The position numbers and the translations under genes were made by a program. The notes beneath the pieces were generated by a model that worked only from the letters and a program-made list of their open reading frames with translations, had not been told where the DNA came from and made no database searches. Source: a virus. Taken from it: 51,923 bases of DNA. The stretch is taken from IMG/VR virus record IMGVR_UViG_3300017996_000002, positions 1-51,923 of that record; one strand, 5' to 3'. This document shows, piece by piece, positions 50,474-51,923 of this stretch. The first letter of the stretch is position 1; every line of letters starts with the position of its first letter.

Positions 50474-50659
50474 CTAGCCTTGCTCAGCCTTCGTGACAAT
50501 GCCAGCCTCAAGCGTCAAGCGAATCTCACCCTTCTTAGGCCGGACGCGCCCGAGATACGGCATGCCGTCGAAACGCACAACGCGAATTGATTGCTTCCAC
50601 GCCTCGGCAAGTTGCAGTGATCGGGAGTAATTCAACGTCACGAACATTTTCGGGTCCAT
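50474..50659 (-). CDS. 61-residue hypothetical protein
   Basis: ATG 50659, or ATG 50647 (MFVTLNYS). FVTLNYSRSLQLAEAW, then RVVRFDGMPYLGRVRPKKGE. Last gene of the minus fibre cassette. A plus frame of 47 codons (50447-50590) overlaps it and cannot be excluded. Confidence 0.5.
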   Translation of the reverse strand: MDPKMFVTLNYSRSLQLAEAWKQSIRVVRFDGMPYLGRVRPKKGEIRLTLEAGIVTKAEQG

Positions 50660-50663
50660 ACCA

Positions 50664-50774
50664 TTAGTCCGCGAGTGGCACTAATTCTACTCGCTTGACG
50701 GCGGCGAGGGCGTCGAGATAATACAGCGCACTGCCGCCCAACAAAAATAACACTGTTTTTTGTATTTGATTCAC
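50664..50774 (-). CDS. 36-residue single-span membrane protein
   Basis: GTG 50774 overlaps the upstream stop (GTGA). TVLFLLGGSALYYLDALAAV is one hydrophobic helix. Small size; kept because of the overlap pattern shared by the whole genome. Confidence 0.45.
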   Translation of the reverse strand: MNQIQKTVLFLLGGSALYYLDALAAVKRVELVPLAD

Positions 50775-51331
50775 CAGGCAAACCACCCGCCGTATTGCGT
50801 ACTGTAGGTGACTTGAATCGCACCGCTGGCCGTCGCGGCTAACGTTGTCGGTAATCCGCTAATTATGGTTCCTGACGGTGCGGTCCATGTCAGTGCGGTG
50901 ATGGCTTTAGTCGACAGAATATTTAACACGTCGCCATCTTGCGGACCATTGCATAAACCGATCGTGAGTGCAGCCAAGGCCGCGGCGGGTTGAATGAAAA
51001 AATACAATTTCGCTTGCGGTTGCGGCGCACACGGAAGATTGACGGTTGCTCCCGAAACGGGAGAATTCGCAAAAATAATTCCCTGTGCGGGTGTCGGCGC
51101 GGCAGGGGCGGTAAACACCCCGCCCACATAGGTTCCGCCGATTTGTGCATTGGGTTGACCGGTTGCGGATACCAAAATATTGGGAGTTACTACAAACGGG
51201 GTTACACCATCCCATTCCACCAAATTAATGACGATCGTCGACGGATTGACAAGCGCATACAGCGATGAGGCGGCAAACGCTTGATTGGCAAAAAAGCCAA
51301 AAAGAGCAATTGAAAAAATAAGTTTTTTCAT
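50771..51331 (-). CDS. signal-peptide-bearing fibre-associated protein
   Basis: 186 residues, AGGA before ATG 51331. MKKLIFSIALFGFFANQAFA is a clear signal peptide. The mature part has VINLVEWDGVTPFVVTPN, then QIGGTYVGGVFTAPAAPTPA, then QPQAKLYFFIQPAAALAALT, then QVTYSTQYGGWFAW, the fibre-tip or fibre-assembly style common in phages. Third signal-bearing gene of the cassette. Confidence 0.65.
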   Translation of the reverse strand: MKKLIFSIALFGFFANQAFAASSLYALVNPSTIVINLVEWDGVTPFVVTPNILVSATGQPNAQIGGTYVGGVFTAPAAPTPAQGIIFANSPVSGATVNLPCAPQPQAKLYFFIQPAAALAALTIGLCNGPQDGDVLNILSTKAITALTWTAPSGTIISGLPTTLAATASGAIQVTYSTQYGGWFAW

Positions 51332-51340
51332 AGCTATATC

Positions 51341-51923
51341 CTAAAAATAAGTGATGACAACTACGAGCCCCGGCCCGCCCGCGCCGCCGGTTCCCGCTGT
51401 TCCGGTCGATAAGGCCGCACCGCCGCCGCCGCCACCCGAGCCTTGTACACCCGCGCCGCCATTACCGGCCGTATCGGTGAGAATGGCCGATCCGCCGCCG
51501 CCGCCGCCGCTTGCGCCAAATAATCCGATCGCAGTTCCAACACCGCCGGTTGTTCCCGGCGCGGCGCCATTATTATGGTTTGTGCGCCCATCCATAATTG
51601 ATCCGCCCGCCGAGGCGACTAGAGCGACCGGTGTTGCAGCAAGGGCACCTCCGCAACCGCCGCCGGTATTCCCTAAAGCCGTATTGCCGCCGGGACCGGT
51701 ATTCGCCGCACCACCGGATGCTGATCCACCACCGCCGGACGCTGATAAAGCATTAGCTAGCCCTTGCGCTCCGCCGCCTGCACTTCCACCGGCGGTACCT
51801 ACTCCAAAATTCGCACCGGTACCGCCGGTTGCGCCGGATGCATTTGACCCTGCCGCACCTGATCCGCCGCCGCCGCCGCCACCCGAGCCCGCACCGACTT
51901 GACCCGATGAACCACCACCACCA
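51341..51923 (-). CDS. glycine-rich tail-fibre-like protein, C-terminal part (continues from base 1)
   Basis: The last 160 codons (51820-51341) of the 626-residue protein begun at 1401. It is rich in Gly/Ala/Ser with blocks of 5-6 glycines and ends GLVVVITYF, a hydrophobic beta strand typical of the C-terminal ends of glycine-rich phage adhesins. 51821-51923 repeats the gene section at 1-103. The stop is followed 9 bases later by ATG 51331. Confidence 0.75.
   Translation of the reverse strand, partial: GGGGSSGQVGAGSGGGGGGGSGAAGSNASGATGGTGANFGVGTAGGSAGGGAQGLANALSASGGGGSASGGAANTGPGGNTALGNTGGGCGGALAATPVALVASAGGSIMDGRTNHNNGAAPGTTGGVGTAIGLFGASGGGGGGSAILTDTAGNGGAGVQGSGGGGGGAALSTGTAGTGGAGGPGLVVVITYF
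51821..51923. repeat. terminal redundancy, right copy
   Basis: Identical to bases 1-103. Confidence 0.9.

Noticed and set aside
50447-50590. 47-codon plus frame coupled by ATGA to the 50181 gene
   Set aside because: Antisense to the minus gene at 50474-50659; either could be real, but the minus product looks more like a folded protein.
50693-50716. TTGACG-16-GATAAT promoter-like sequence on the plus strand
   Set aside because: Lies inside a minus-strand gene and points at minus genes; no plus gene follows. Could be antisense, but no support.
1-51923. Temperate lifestyle
   Set aside because: No integrase, recombinase, partition system or CI/Cro pair was seen. The TetR-like protein alone is not evidence of lysogeny.
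1-51923. tRNA genes, riboswitches, retron or diversity-generating reverse transcriptase
   Set aside because: No tRNA-like cloverleaf was spotted by eye and no reverse transcriptase frame exists; a dedicated tRNA search was not possible here.

Overview
The window is the complete or nearly complete genome of a virulent tailed phage with a contractile tail (myovirus morphology), about 51.8 kb. The last 103 bases repeat the first 103 exactly, and one long minus-strand reading frame continues in frame across the two ends. The molecule is therefore circular as assembled, with a unit of 51,820 bp. No integrase, excisionase or CI-type repressor is visible, and I saw no tRNA gene or CRISPR array. The high-GC coding sequence, the lysis genes and the TnpB type suggest a proteobacterial host, perhaps a beta-proteobacterium. 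This is an inference and host assignment is weak. No stretch over 300 bases lacks a gene.

Layout. (a) 50474-1820 across the junction, minus strand: a cassette of three tail-fibre-like proteins, each starting with an apparent signal peptide, plus two small ORFs. (b) 1944-4033, plus strand: a secreted small protein and a decayed IS200/IS605 locus (tnpB, tnpA remnant, end hairpins). (c) 3923-4581, minus strand: a two-gene operon. (d) 4582-4837: AT-rich divergent intergenic region with hairpins, the best candidate for an origin or control region. (e) 4838-6688, plus strand: zinc-binding small proteins and a sliding-clamp-like protein. (f) 11731-6863, minus strand: replication operon with SF2 helicase, VRR-NUC nuclease, a 93-residue TetR-type DNA-binding protein, Prim-Pol/SF3 helicase and a small membrane protein. 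(g) 11814-19603, plus strand: proline-rich protein, lipoprotein, RecB/DUF2800 nuclease, DUF2815 single-strand binding protein, family A DNA polymerase and a nonapeptide-repeat protein. (h) 48604-19679, minus strand: terminase, portal, head, neck, sheath, tube, tape measure, baseplate, fibre and lysis genes, closed by an intrinsic terminator at 19608-19639. (i) Inside (h), 45215-41770 is a non-structural cassette: HD phosphohydrolase, membrane proteins, T5 A1-like metallophosphoesterase and dNTP diphosphohydrolase. (j) 48765-50450, plus strand: a second nonapeptide-repeat protein and small genes.

The most interesting signal is regulatory. A pseudo-palindrome TGAC-N6-GTCA, or CGAC-N6-GTCA, recurs at seven sites and sits on the -35 region of predicted sigma70-type promoters. 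These sites lie before the clamp, between the divergent replication operons (two copies), before the single-strand binding protein/polymerase genes, before both repeat proteins, and before the cassette embedded in the structural operon. The minimal TetR-like protein encoded in the replication operon is the natural candidate to bind them. That would make a phage-wide regulon controlled by a TetR DNA-binding domain with no ligand domain. The binding is inferred; the repeated sites and the HTH protein are seen directly.
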